From JAENVU01 sp046598395 (GTDB lineage: Bacteria > Actinomycetota > Acidimicrobiia > IMCC26256 > JAENVU01): a stretch of DNA of 64,000 bases. Of this stretch, positions 51,001 through 58,128 are shown one piece after another. Position 1 is the stretch's first letter. Each line of letters starts with the position of its first letter. The DNA lies in NCBI GenBank assembly GCA_046598395.1, contig JBKJIQ010000025.1, forward strand, positions 16,568-80,567, written 5' to 3'. The notes beneath the pieces were generated by a model. It was not told the origin of the DNA, searched no databases, and was given only the letters and a program-made list of their open reading frames with translations. Position numbers and translations under genes: made by a program.

Positions 51001-51612
51001 GTCGAGTTCAGCATCGAGCGCGTCCACAAATTCTGCCGCGAGTCGGGCGATGATCTCGCGACGCATGCGGCTGCGTTCGAGCGCGAGGCGGGTCTCGTGG
51101 AACTCGGTGATATCCCGTACCGTCAACACGAAGCTGCCGTCGGGTGCGTCAGCGAGGGGTACCGGGTTCTCGTTCGCCACGAGTTCAACGGTGACCCAAT
51201 GGCCGGCGCGGTGCCGGAAGCGATACGTCCGATAATCCTCAGGGATGTCCCTGCCGATTTCGTCGAGCCGACGGATCGCGGGTGCTACGTCGTCGGGATG
51301 CAAGAGATCGATGCCGTTGGTGCCCACCAGACTGGCCGGACTGAGTCCAATCAAGCGTTCGATCGCGGGGGTGGTCGCGAGGATGGTTCCATCGCGTGTG
51401 ACGAGGACGGTGCCATCGGTGGCGTGTTCGAGCATCAGCGCGACCAGGGTCTGGTCGACCTTGAGCGCCCGTGCGCTCGGCTGCTCGTCCTCCTGCTCCA
51501 CGAGGCAAATATCGTCCGAAAGGTCGGAATCTTGAGGCGGTCTCGACGCGGGACTCGCTCCGGTGGTGGCGGGTCCGGCCACGGCGGGGTCAGGTCGCGG
51601 ACCAACCACCAT
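48079..51612 (-). CDS. Multi-PAS/GAF-GGDEF-EAL protein
   Basis: 1177 residues. Domains in order: PAS about 55-170, GAF about 180-350, PAS about 360-470, PAS about 480-600, PAS about 605-725, GGDEF about 730-890 (RTGGDEFVVV with I-site RGSD), EAL about 905-1150 with the full EAL motif GTEALVRWHHP, MNVSPRELAQPD, IEITESAV and AIDDFGTGYSS. Both catalytic domains appear competent. Cytoplasmic; no membrane segment. It overlaps the SDR stop by 23 bp upstream and the next paralogue by 4 bp, so SDR-DGC-DGC may be one transcript. Signals sensed by the PAS and GAF domains are unknown. Confidence 0.9.
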   Translation of the reverse strand: MVVGPRPDPAVAGPATTGASPASRPPQDSDLSDDICLVEQEDEQPSARALKVDQTLVALMLEHATDGTVLVTRDGTILATTPAIERLIGLSPASLVGTNGIDLLHPDDVAPAIRRLDEIGRDIPEDYRTYRFRHRAGHWVTVELVANENPVPLADAPDGSFVLTVRDITEFHETRLALERSRMRREIIARLAAEFVDALDAELDTAVVHALEAIGHHTEADRASLFRVSPDSETASRTHAWCRPGHEWTADTDRVISVESFPAWRQRIENLEVIAVDDAGPVDGDWPVERAQLRHLGIGATLAVPLVRGGAAVGYLAIDVAGRPRTWGEEDIGLLQVTTDIIGSALARRDANLESRAAEARFRALVAQSTDAIIVLDRDARISHMPIGEQLFGYTPEGLFGMNALDLVHPDDLDFSMNEMVKAIADPQYHATNAIRIRHFDGHWVPIELVISSRFDEPGIDGLVMNVRDVTERDQAEYRLREANGRVAAMIDTLPGIVFRCSAQPPYADEYVSEMMAEVTGYSLDDIRRDVVVFDDLILAEHRHRTDRELEYAIAEHVPYVIEYPIRHRDGTTRWLSEHGRVIYSESGEAEFLEGFIFDITARVVAQDETRDTETRLTHLIANIPGAVFRCEPRAPYRDLFISDAIEDLTGYSPETFLRGEMDLYDRIIPEHRATVDHAIDDSTKRGLPYRVEFQFRHRDGSLRWVEERGQVILDDAGERAWIDGAMSDLTERKQLEERLAHDAGHDPLTGLPNRVLLMDHLHSTIARSRRSGTVVAALFLDLDRFKLVNDAMGHAAGDELLVHFSQRLRSVLRGSDLGARTGGDEFVVVCSELNSTGDAEAIARRIAEVLRDPFTIAGRTVFVSASIGIALADDRCDAGDLLRNADAAAYRAKERGRNRYEVFDDVLRTATAAALEIETDLHRAIERHQLFLRYQPVVELATGRLVGTEALVRWHHPVRGSLAPDEFLPAAEASGLIVPIGRQVLDLVIGALSDLPESLVPTIAMNVSPRELAQPDLVDAVRDHLTARGVAPERLCIEITESAVLDEVETAIATLQALRDLGLRLAIDDFGTGYSSLSYLRRLPVDVVKIDKSFTSEIGADGANVTIVAGIIGLAHGLGLEVIAEGIETHRQLKVLQDLGCTLGQGYLFSAPVAIDDLLAIDFERIHVGRVESAPR

Positions 51613-52378
51613 CGACGGCGATGACCTGACCGGTCACGTAGCTGCTGGCCGCACTGCACAGGAACAGCAGGGCGCCGTCGAGCTCGTGCGATTCACCCGA
51701 GCGACCAAGGGGCGTGCGCCCGGTGACCCACTCGGCGAGCCGAGGATCGGAGAACATGTCTTGGGTCATTTCGCTCGGAAACCATCCGGGGGCCAGTGCG
51801 TTCACCCGAATCTGACGCCGCGACCACTGACTCGCGAGTTCACGGGTGAGGCTGAGCAGTCCGCCCTTCGAGGCGGAATACCCGGCCTCCGGGATCCGTC
51901 CGATCCCGCCCAACGCGTAGATCGACACAATGTTGACGATCCGTCCGGCTACTTCTTGTGCGGCCATCGCTCGCGCCGCGGCCTGTGCGATCGCGAATGG
52001 GGCAACGAGGTTCAGTTCGACCGTGCAGCGGAAGTGCTCCACCGGTTCGTCGAGCGCCCGCATCGGGTTGCTACGGCCGGCATTGTTCACGAGGATGTCG
52101 AGCCGTCCGGTCGCCTCGAGCACGTGAGGAACCAGCGCATCGCGGGCGTCGTCGTCCGTGAGGTCGCACGGGACGATCACGGCGTCGGTGAGCGTGGACG
52201 CAAGTTCGAGGAGGCGATCGTTGCGCCGGGCTGCGATCACGACGCGCGCGCCGGCCGCGTCGAGCACTTGGGCGAAGCGCGCCCCGAGGCCGCTGCTCGC
52301 TCCGGTGATCAACGCGACCTGGTCGTCGAGTCGGAACGCGGCCAACGGGTCGAACGGGAGCACTGGATCGTTACCCAT
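51590..52378 (-). CDS. Short-chain dehydrogenase/reductase (classical SDR)
   Basis: 262 residues. The cofactor motif TGASSGLG lies at 25-32, NNAGRS follows near residue 103, and YSASK carries the catalytic Tyr and Lys. Residues near VALITGASSGLG and DVLDAAGARVVIAARRN (Arg-Arg after the second strand) favour NADP(H), by family rule. ATG at 52378. Its stop lies 23 bp inside the start of the large GGDEF-EAL gene. Convergent or divergent partners do not reveal a substrate. Confidence 0.85.
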   Translation of the reverse strand: MGNDPVLPFDPLAAFRLDDQVALITGASSGLGARFAQVLDAAGARVVIAARRNDRLLELASTLTDAVIVPCDLTDDDARDALVPHVLEATGRLDILVNNAGRSNPMRALDEPVEHFRCTVELNLVAPFAIAQAAARAMAAQEVAGRIVNIVSIYALGGIGRIPEAGYSASKGGLLSLTRELASQWSRRQIRVNALAPGWFPSEMTQDMFSDPRLAEWVTGRTPLGRSGESHELDGALLFLCSAASSYVTGQVIAVDGGWSAT

Positions 52379-52399
52379 GACGTCGGAACGTAGTCGGGC

Positions 52400-53623
52400 T
52401 CACCGAGTGTGCAGCAGAGCGATCAAGACCGAACGAGCGGGCTTCGGACGGAAGTCGTGGCGAAGAACGCCGAAGTTGTCATAGACGCTGGCCGGGTTGG
52501 TGCCCGCGTCGCGCACGCTGAACCAGAGCAGCGGGCCGGTGAAGCTTCGGAACTCGCCGTTCCACCCGGTTGCGTAGTCGCGAAGGATTTGAGCCTGGCG
52601 AATCGCTGTCACCGCTTTGGCATCGGTTCCGGTGCCGGCTCCGGCTTCCGTTCCCCAGATCTTCTTCGCACCGTCGCCGTGTTCGACCATCACTGCGTGG
52701 AGATCGCGGGTTTGGGTGAACGCGTTCCAGGGGGCTTCATCAAGTGGGCTGTACGGAAAGGTGTACGGATGATGCGCGAACGCGTCGAACGAACCTTTGC
52801 CACCGTGGTCGTAAATGCCGCGCAGGAACGTCACTGGCGCCACATCGAGTCCGTTGGGGTCGTCGCCGGCAGGGGAGGTCGCGCCCGCCAATACGGTGGT
52901 GCCGCGATCCACCGCCTTGATGGCCTGGTACGCCTGCTGCAGGATCGCGGTGTAGCCCGCGACGTCGACGGTTGGTTGCACGAAGGGGACATGGTTCGCT
53001 TCGTTCCAGATTTGCCAGACCGCTACTGATCCGCGGAGTTCCGGATCGAGGCTCCCGGCCCCGTAGCGCTGCGTGGCGGCTCGAGCGAAGCGGGCAAACG
53101 CGCTCGGATCCGCGGGAAGGCAATGACTGGTGTCCGCGCACTCGGCGCGGCGCGCCCATGGCGGGCTGTAGGCGAGGCTGCCGATGATGTGGAGTTTGCG
53201 GGCGCGAGCCTCTCGCACCACCGTGTCGGTCGAGCGATCCCAGCGGAAGCTGTCGGGCCCATCACCTTGGATCGAGTTCCAATCGAAATCGAGCGCGATC
53301 CACCGGGCGCCGGTCGACGCGATCGCGTCCAACTCGCGTTGGCGGGTGGCGTCGTCCATCCAGAGGATGCCGGATCCCGGGTTGAACCCGAAGCGTTGGG
53401 CATTCGCGTTGGCCACGTTGCGCGACGGCGATCCGTCCCCCGCGATCGGCCCCGTGCCCGGCCCTCCGGTCGCGGGTCCGGAGCCGGCTGCGGCGATGGT
53501 GGGTGTCGGGGTCGAGGTGGGGCCTGCAGCCGGGTTTGCCAAAGGGGTGAAGCCACACGCGCCGAGCACCAACGCGGCGAAGGCAGTGGCAAGGACGGTG
53601 GTGATCGGTGGGCGGCGAACCAT
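52400..53623 (-). CDS. Clan-A glycoside hydrolase lipoprotein
   Basis: 407 residues from ATG 53623. A lipoprotein signal ends at Cys23 (VLATAFAALVLGAC), followed by a Pro/Thr/Gly linker to about residue 75. A TIM-barrel glycosidase domain has the acid/base Glu208 in WQIWNEANHV and the probable nucleophile Glu326 in IWGTEAGAG, spacing typical of GH-A enzymes such as GH5/GH39. Exported and lipid-anchored; the polysaccharide target is unknown. A 7-bp inverted repeat (53645-53669) just upstream of the start could be an operator. Divergent from the alcohol dehydrogenase gene. Confidence 0.8.
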   Translation of the reverse strand: MVRRPPITTVLATAFAALVLGACGFTPLANPAAGPTSTPTPTIAAAGSGPATGGPGTGPIAGDGSPSRNVANANAQRFGFNPGSGILWMDDATRQRELDAIASTGARWIALDFDWNSIQGDGPDSFRWDRSTDTVVREARARKLHIIGSLAYSPPWARRAECADTSHCLPADPSAFARFARAATQRYGAGSLDPELRGSVAVWQIWNEANHVPFVQPTVDVAGYTAILQQAYQAIKAVDRGTTVLAGATSPAGDDPNGLDVAPVTFLRGIYDHGGKGSFDAFAHHPYTFPYSPLDEAPWNAFTQTRDLHAVMVEHGDGAKKIWGTEAGAGTGTDAKAVTAIRQAQILRDYATGWNGEFRSFTGPLLWFSVRDAGTNPASVYDNFGVLRHDFRPKPARSVLIALLHTR

Positions 53624-53644
53624 GGGGTGCTCTCTGTGACGGGG

Positions 53645-53669
53645 ACATTCCCGTATCGTCACGGAATGT
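53645..53669. promoter_or_regulatory. Inverted repeat upstream of the glycosidase lipoprotein gene
   Basis: ACATTCC (53645-53651) is inverted at GGAATGT (53663-53669) with 11 bp between. It lies 22 bp upstream of the ATG at 53623 and 108 bp from the divergent dehydrogenase start. Position suits an operator or leader hairpin. No known family motif is matched. Confidence 0.35.
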
Positions 53670-53776
53670 GGTTGTCCTGACGCGTCGGGGCCACGATCGG
53701 TGGTATTTGTTGTCCAAAGGGTTCGATCGGCTCAGTCTCAGATCGGACGATCCGGACACCGGGCTAGAAAGGCCGG

Positions 53777-54817
53777 ATGCGAGCGCTCACATTCCATGGT
53801 CCATTCGATGTGCGGGTCACCGAGATTCCGGACCCGTCGCGCTTTGACGACGAAGGTGCGATCGTCGCGGTGCGGGCATGCGGTATTTGTGGGAGCGACC
53901 TCCACATCTATGAGGGACACGGTTTCAGCACCGACCTCGGATTCTGTGTCGGACATGAGGCGGTCGGCGAGGTCGTCGACGTTGGCCCGGCGGTCACTCG
54001 GTTCCGCCTCGGCGACTCCGTACTGGTGCCCGCATCGGTGGGGTGCAACGCCTGCGTGCCGTGTCGGGCGGGCTACGTGCTGGGTTGTGAGCGGAATCGT
54101 TCTGGCTGTTACGGCCTCGGTGCGATCCTCCCGGGCAGCCAGGCCCAGTTCGTTTCGGTCCCCGCGGCCGACGGCAATCTGGTGGCGATTCCGGAAGGCG
54201 TGAGTGACGATGCCGCGCTGGTCCTCACCGACAACGCCCCTACGGCTTGGTACGGCGCGCGTCGGGCGCGGATTCGCCCCGGGGACACCGTGGCGGTCGT
54301 CGGTCTCGGGCCGGTTGGGATCATCTCGGTGCTCGCGGCGCAGATCATGGGTGCCGGTCGGGTGCTCGCCATCGACCTGGTGCCCGAGCGTCGCGCCGCG
54401 GCGGCCGAGTTGGGCGCCGAACCGATCGACGGCGACCCGCGTGTTGTGGTGCGCGAACTCACCGGTGGCCGTGGGGCCGATGTGGTGCTCGAGGCAGTGG
54501 GCGCGGATGCCACGATCGATCTCGCGATGAAGATCGCGGCTCGTGGCGCGCGGGTGTCGATTGTGGGCGTGAACCAAAGCTCGGCCTTCCCGATGCATCT
54601 CCAACTCGCACAGTTCAACGAGTTGGAAATTTCCATCGGGTTGTGTTCCGTGCAGCGAGAGCTACCGGAACTGCTCAACCTCACGATGTCCGGACGGCTC
54701 CAACCCGAGGTCGTCACCACGCACCACCTACCGCTGAGTCGTGGAGATGAGGCCTATCAGCTGTTCCACTCCCGAGCCGACGGGGTGGGGAAGGTGGTCC
54801 TCGACCCATCGTGCTGA
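53777..54817 (+). CDS. Zinc-dependent alcohol dehydrogenase (MDR)
   Basis: 346 residues. Catalytic zinc ligands: Cys38 (CGICGSDLHIYEGHG), His60-Glu61 (FCVGHEAVGEV). Structural zinc cysteines cluster in CNACVPCRAGYVLGC near residues 92-106. The Rossmann motif is VVGLGPVGIISVLAA (about 174-188). These enzymes oxidise alcohols or polyols with NAD(P). ATG at 53777 follows AGAAAGGCCGG. Divergent from the glycosidase gene with a 154-bp region; the substrate may be a sugar alcohol but is unproven. Confidence 0.9.
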   Translation: MRALTFHGPFDVRVTEIPDPSRFDDEGAIVAVRACGICGSDLHIYEGHGFSTDLGFCVGHEAVGEVVDVGPAVTRFRLGDSVLVPASVGCNACVPCRAGYVLGCERNRSGCYGLGAILPGSQAQFVSVPAADGNLVAIPEGVSDDAALVLTDNAPTAWYGARRARIRPGDTVAVVGLGPVGIISVLAAQIMGAGRVLAIDLVPERRAAAAELGAEPIDGDPRVVVRELTGGRGADVVLEAVGADATIDLAMKIAARGARVSIVGVNQSSAFPMHLQLAQFNELEISIGLCSVQRELPELLNLTMSGRLQPEVVTTHHLPLSRGDEAYQLFHSRADGVGKVVLDPSC

Positions 54818-54918
54818 GCCACAGTTCGGGGCGGCTGACTGGTGCGGTACGGTCCCGGCGCGCGTCCGGGTTGGAGAGCGCGGTCGATTGTTGGTCGAGC
54901 TAGGAAACGAGGCGTTCG

Positions 54919-55599
54919 TTGTCGCTGGGAGTCAAGCTCAAGACGCTGGTAATGCGGGTAGGACAGCGGACCCATGATCGCCAACTCGCTCGATTGCGGT
55001 CCGCACTCGGGTACCTCGAGATCGGCGCACTGGTTCGCGAGTCTCTTGGCTCGGGCCACCTGGTGATGGGCCCGGATCGGTTTTCGGTATTCGCGGCCGC
55101 GATCCCGAAGATTTCCGGACGCGCTCCCTTGTACCTCGAGTTCGGAGTCTTTGAGGGCGAGACGATGCGATGGTGGTCGCAGCATCTGAAGACTCCGGGC
55201 GCGCGCTTCATAGGGTTCGACAGCTTTGAGGGACTACCGGAACCGTGGCGGCCCGGGTTTGGCGCCGGCGAGTTCGGAACTTCCGGTCCGCCATCGATCG
55301 CAGATTCCCGAGTTGACTTCGTGGCGGGCTGGTTTGACGAAACCTTGCCGACGTTCGTGATTCCCGAGCACGACCAACTGATCGTCAATGTTGACGCCGA
55401 CCTCTACTCCAGCGCCAGCACCGTGCTGACGTGGGTCGCACCGCATCTCACGCGCGGCTCAATGCTGTACTTCGACGAGCTTGCCGACCGGGATCACGAG
55501 TTGCGTGCGTTGCGCGAGTTTCTCGCGGCTACGGATGTGCAGCTCATGCCGATCGCCGTCGGCGCGGGCGGCGCGCATCTCCTGTTCGAAGTTCAGTGA
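54919..55599 (+). CDS. TylF/MycF-like class I methyltransferase
   Basis: 226 residues. Motif I appears as YLEFGVFEGETMRWWS, with FIGFDSFEGLPEPW and VNVDADLYSSASTVLTWVAPHL, the pattern of macrocin O-methyltransferase (TylF) family proteins. SAM-dependent, probably methylates a sugar or small molecule. TTG start at 54919 follows GGAAACGAGG. Convergent with the AbiEi/DUF559-like gene. No adjacent secondary-metabolite cluster is present, so the acceptor is unknown. Confidence 0.75.
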   Translation: MSLGVKLKTLVMRVGQRTHDRQLARLRSALGYLEIGALVRESLGSGHLVMGPDRFSVFAAAIPKISGRAPLYLEFGVFEGETMRWWSQHLKTPGARFIGFDSFEGLPEPWRPGFGAGEFGTSGPPSIADSRVDFVAGWFDETLPTFVIPEHDQLIVNVDADLYSSASTVLTWVAPHLTRGSMLYFDELADRDHELRALREFLAATDVQLMPIAVGAGGAHLLFEVQ

Positions 55600-55642
55600 T
55601 CCGGCAGCCGGGGAGCCGCGCGGTCGCGCACCCGCTGACAGA

Positions 55643-56581
55643 TCAGGCCGCGAGGGTCGCTCGCAACTCCGACATGAGTTGCCCCGGGCTTTTGGTGACC
55701 TTGTCCCACGTCGCGAACACGATGCGGTAGCCGAGCCGACCGGGCACGCTCCACTTCTCGTTGTCATGCTCGTAGTCGGTCGCGTCGTCGTGCCAGCGTC
55801 GACCGTTCGTCTCAAGGATGACCCGCGCCCGCGGAAACGCGAAATCGAACCGGTAGGTCTTGGCGTTCCATCTCAACGGAAACTCGCGCCGGAACGCGTC
55901 GATGTCGTTCGCCGCGAGGAGGCGTCGGGTCTTCACTTCCAACGTGGATCGCGATGGATGCAACGGATCAAGCTCGCGCACCAAACGACGAGTTGCGACT
56001 ATTCCGGGGCGCCCCGCGGATGCGAACCGGTCGAGGTAAGCCTGGAGAGCCGGAACGGAGGTCAGTCGGCGCCGCCGGGCGTCTTCGCACGCGATTTCGA
56101 AGGCCTCGGTTTTCAACGTGGTCGCCAAGGCGACGAGCGTCGCCTCGACGCCGGTGGTGGTGAACCCACGATGTTGGCGCAACATCAAGGGAGGGAGCGC
56201 GTCGGGACGATGAACAATGACCGAGTCGGACCTCAGCCGCCGCGACCGCGGAATCACGATCTCGGGCACGATGGCGTGGATTCCCTCCAAGCCATAGACC
56301 GACGCCGCAGATCGAAATGCGGCGCCAGAACCATCACCGGCCCACAGCAGCGCCGTGCGCAAGTCCTGCTGCTCCGAGCGCGCCGCGCTGGTGAATCGAT
56401 AGGTGTCCGGCAGCACTCGCGTGATCGCACCTGCGGCACAGAGCGCCATGAGCTGCTTACGGCTGACGCCGGATTGAACTGCGGCGCGACCTCGGAACAC
56501 CCCGAGCTGCGACGCCCCGAGCAACGAGATCGCGCCGAGGGTTGACTCTCGGGTCAAGGAATACCCCCTGCGGGAACCCAC
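55643..56581 (-). CDS. AbiEi-like wHTH plus DUF559/Vsr-like protein
   Basis: 312 residues. The N-terminal part (about 28-100) resembles the AbiEi antitoxin winged helix (GVSRKQLMALCAAGAITRVLPDTYRF). The C-terminal part (about 215-310) has a DUF559/Vsr-type endonuclease core: YRFDFAFPRARVILETNGRRWHDD, with candidate Asp and Glu of the PD-(D/E)xK site and a final FATWDKV. No AbiEii toxin gene is adjacent. Actinobacteria carry many copies of this fusion and their role is unknown. Start ATG at 56581; upstream is a C/T-rich repeat and tRNA-Lys. Confidence 0.78.
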   Translation of the reverse strand: MGSRRGYSLTRESTLGAISLLGASQLGVFRGRAAVQSGVSRKQLMALCAAGAITRVLPDTYRFTSAARSEQQDLRTALLWAGDGSGAAFRSAASVYGLEGIHAIVPEIVIPRSRRLRSDSVIVHRPDALPPLMLRQHRGFTTTGVEATLVALATTLKTEAFEIACEDARRRRLTSVPALQAYLDRFASAGRPGIVATRRLVRELDPLHPSRSTLEVKTRRLLAANDIDAFRREFPLRWNAKTYRFDFAFPRARVILETNGRRWHDDATDYEHDNEKWSVPGRLGYRIVFATWDKVTKSPGQLMSELRATLAA

Positions 56582-56610
56582 GGACCCGAAAGGGACCGCG
56601 GACGGTTGCG

Positions 56611-56634
56611 GCTGGGGGAAGGGCTGGGGGAAGG
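56611..56634. repeat. Tandem 12-bp purine-rich repeat
   Basis: GCTGGGGGAAGG occurs twice (56611-56622 and 56623-56634) followed by a partial GCCGGGAAG. On the minus strand it is polypyrimidine and lies 30 bp upstream of the AbiEi-like gene start. Confidence 0.5.
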
Positions 56635-56673
56635 GCCGGGAAGCGTGAGGAGGAGGCGGTACGGTGAGTTGAG

Positions 56674-56750
56674 TGGTACGCCGCCAGGGACTCGAACCCT
56701 GAACCTACAGATTAAGAGTCTGTTGCTCTAACCAGTTGAGCTAGCGGCGC
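56674..56750 (-). tRNA. tRNA-Lys (anticodon CTT)
   Basis: 77-nt cloverleaf including an encoded CCA (complement at 56674-56676). Acceptor GCGCCGC pairs with GCGGCGT, giving a G1-U72 wobble. The anticodon loop is CTCTTAA with anticodon CTT, and the T-arm is CAGGGTTCGAGTCCCTG. Confidence 0.92.
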
Positions 56751-56832
56751 GAGTCGAATCTAGTGGACCCGGCCTCGATACCCGCCAACTGGTGTTCCAC
56801 ACCTACCGTTCGCCGGACCTAGGGGAGGCATT

Positions 56833-57726
56833 ATGGACATCGCGATTACCGGCTCGAACGGCCTCATCGGCACCGCGTTGGCCGACGCGCTCCACGCGCG
56901 GGGTGATCGGGTGATTCCCGTGCTGCGCGGCGAGGGGCTCGGTGTCCGATGGGATCCTGAGGCCGGGGAGATCGATGCCGACGGTCTCGATGGCGTCGAC
57001 GCGGTCGTGCATCTCGCGGGTGAGGGCATTGGTGAGAAGCGTTGGACCCCGGACCAGAAGCGGCGGATTCGTGACAGCCGAGTGCGGGGCACTGATCTGC
57101 TGGCCCGAACGCTGGCCGGGCTGGCCCAGCCCCCCGCGGTGCTCGTGTCAGGTAGCGCCATTGGTTGGTACGGCAACCGCGGTGACGAAGAGCTGACCGA
57201 GACCAGTTCGTCGGGAGCCCGTGATGATTTCCTGGTCGACGTGTGCGTGCAGTGGGAGGCGGCCACCGCGCCGACTGAGTCCGTCGGCATCAGAACGGTG
57301 CACCTGCGCACGGGCATCGTGCTGAGCGAGCAGGGTGGCGCGTTGCGCCGGATGCTGACTCCCTTCAAGGTCGGGCTCGGTGGCCGTATTGCCAGCGGGA
57401 GGCAGTACATGAGTTGGATCTCACTGGCCGATGAGGTCGGCGCGATCATCCACGCGATCGACAGCCCAGGGCTCGCCGGCCCGCTCAACGCCACCGCGCC
57501 GAAACCCGTCACCAATATCGAGTTCACCAAGGCGTTGGGTCTCGCCGTGCACCGGCCCACGCCCCTGCCAACGCCGCTCGCGCCGCTCAAGTTGGTGCTC
57601 GGAAAAGAGTTGGTTCAACACTTGCTCGTCGAGGGACAGCGCGTACTGCCCGCGGCCCTGCAGGCAAGTGGATACGAGTTCACGCATCCGACGATTGAGT
57701 CCGCACTCTCGGCGATCCTCCCCTGA
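56833..57726 (+). CDS. TIGR01777-family epimerase-like SDR
   Basis: 297 residues. Begins IAITGSNGLIGTALADAL (extended SDR Rossmann), then VHLAGEGIGEKRWTPDQKRRIRDSRVRGTDLL and VSGSAIGWYGNRGDEELTE, both diagnostic of the TIGR01777 family (SDR39U1/YfcH). The C-terminal DUF1731 region carries EFTKALGLAVHRPTPLP. NAD(P)-binding, function unresolved, though linked elsewhere to cell division or nucleotide-sugar chemistry. ATG 56833 follows AGGGGAGGC. Between a tRNA-Lys (divergent) and tRNA-His (convergent). Confidence 0.88.
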   Translation: MDIAITGSNGLIGTALADALHARGDRVIPVLRGEGLGVRWDPEAGEIDADGLDGVDAVVHLAGEGIGEKRWTPDQKRRIRDSRVRGTDLLARTLAGLAQPPAVLVSGSAIGWYGNRGDEELTETSSSGARDDFLVDVCVQWEAATAPTESVGIRTVHLRTGIVLSEQGGALRRMLTPFKVGLGGRIASGRQYMSWISLADEVGAIIHAIDSPGLAGPLNATAPKPVTNIEFTKALGLAVHRPTPLPTPLAPLKLVLGKELVQHLLVEGQRVLPAALQASGYEFTHPTIESALSAILP

Positions 57727-57754
57727 GCGCCCCTGGTGCCGCCATGCCTGGGCG

Positions 57755-57773
57755 CGCGACGCCAGGCGTCGCG
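57755..57773. terminator. Strong hairpin between the epimerase-like gene and tRNA-His
   Basis: CGCGACGCC (57755-57763) pairs with GGCGTCGCG (57765-57773), followed by AAAAA on the plus strand. It may terminate transcription from both sides, although the T-run lies before rather than after the stem for the leftward transcript. Confidence 0.4.
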
Positions 57774-57778
57774 AAAAA

Positions 57779-57856
57779 TGGGGTGACCGAGGGGTTTCGA
57801 ACCCCCGACCTCCGGGATCACAACCCGGCGCTCTAGCCAACTGAGCTACGGCCACC
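57779..57856 (-). tRNA. tRNA-His (anticodon GTG)
   Basis: 78 nt including CCA and the G-1. Acceptor GTGGCCG pairs with CGGTCAC, with C73 opposite the extra G-1, the His identity feature. Anticodon loop is TTGTGAT (GTG). Confidence 0.93.
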
Positions 57857-57921
57857 ATGAGACGACGGCCGAAGCCGCCGCAAGCGCCGCGTGGTTTCCC
57901 GGTGCGGCCGTCTCGTGCTTG

Positions 57922-57995
57922 TGCGCCCGGGAGGACTCGAACCTCCGACCGGCGGATTAGAAGTCCACTGCTCTATCCAGCTGAGCTACGGGCGC
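57922..57995 (-). tRNA. tRNA-Arg (anticodon TCT)
   Basis: 74 nt. Acceptor GCGCCCG pairs with CGGGCGC, discriminator A, no encoded CCA. The anticodon loop CTTCTAA gives TCT. It is followed 65 nt later by tRNA-His on the same strand, so the pair is probably cotranscribed. A TACACT box (complement at 58015-58020) about 20 nt upstream is a possible -10 element. Confidence 0.92.
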
Positions 57996-58092
57996 TTGTC
58001 TTCCGGGCGGGAGCAGTGTAACGGTTGGACCATGGTCGGCTACGAGTGACTTTGGTCCCTCGTACCGAAGCGCCCTCGCCGGTAGCCTCCGA

Positions 58093-58115
58093 ATTCGGCT
58101 GTTTGATTCGGCTGT
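58093..58115. repeat. Direct repeats upstream of the MMPL gene
   Basis: ATTCGGCTGT occurs at 58093-58102 and 58106-58115 (period 13). They lie 14 bp before the MMPL start, immediately upstream of its GGGGAGGA ribosome site, and could be a regulator site. Confidence 0.4.
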
Positions 58116-58128
58116 CCGGGGAGGACGA

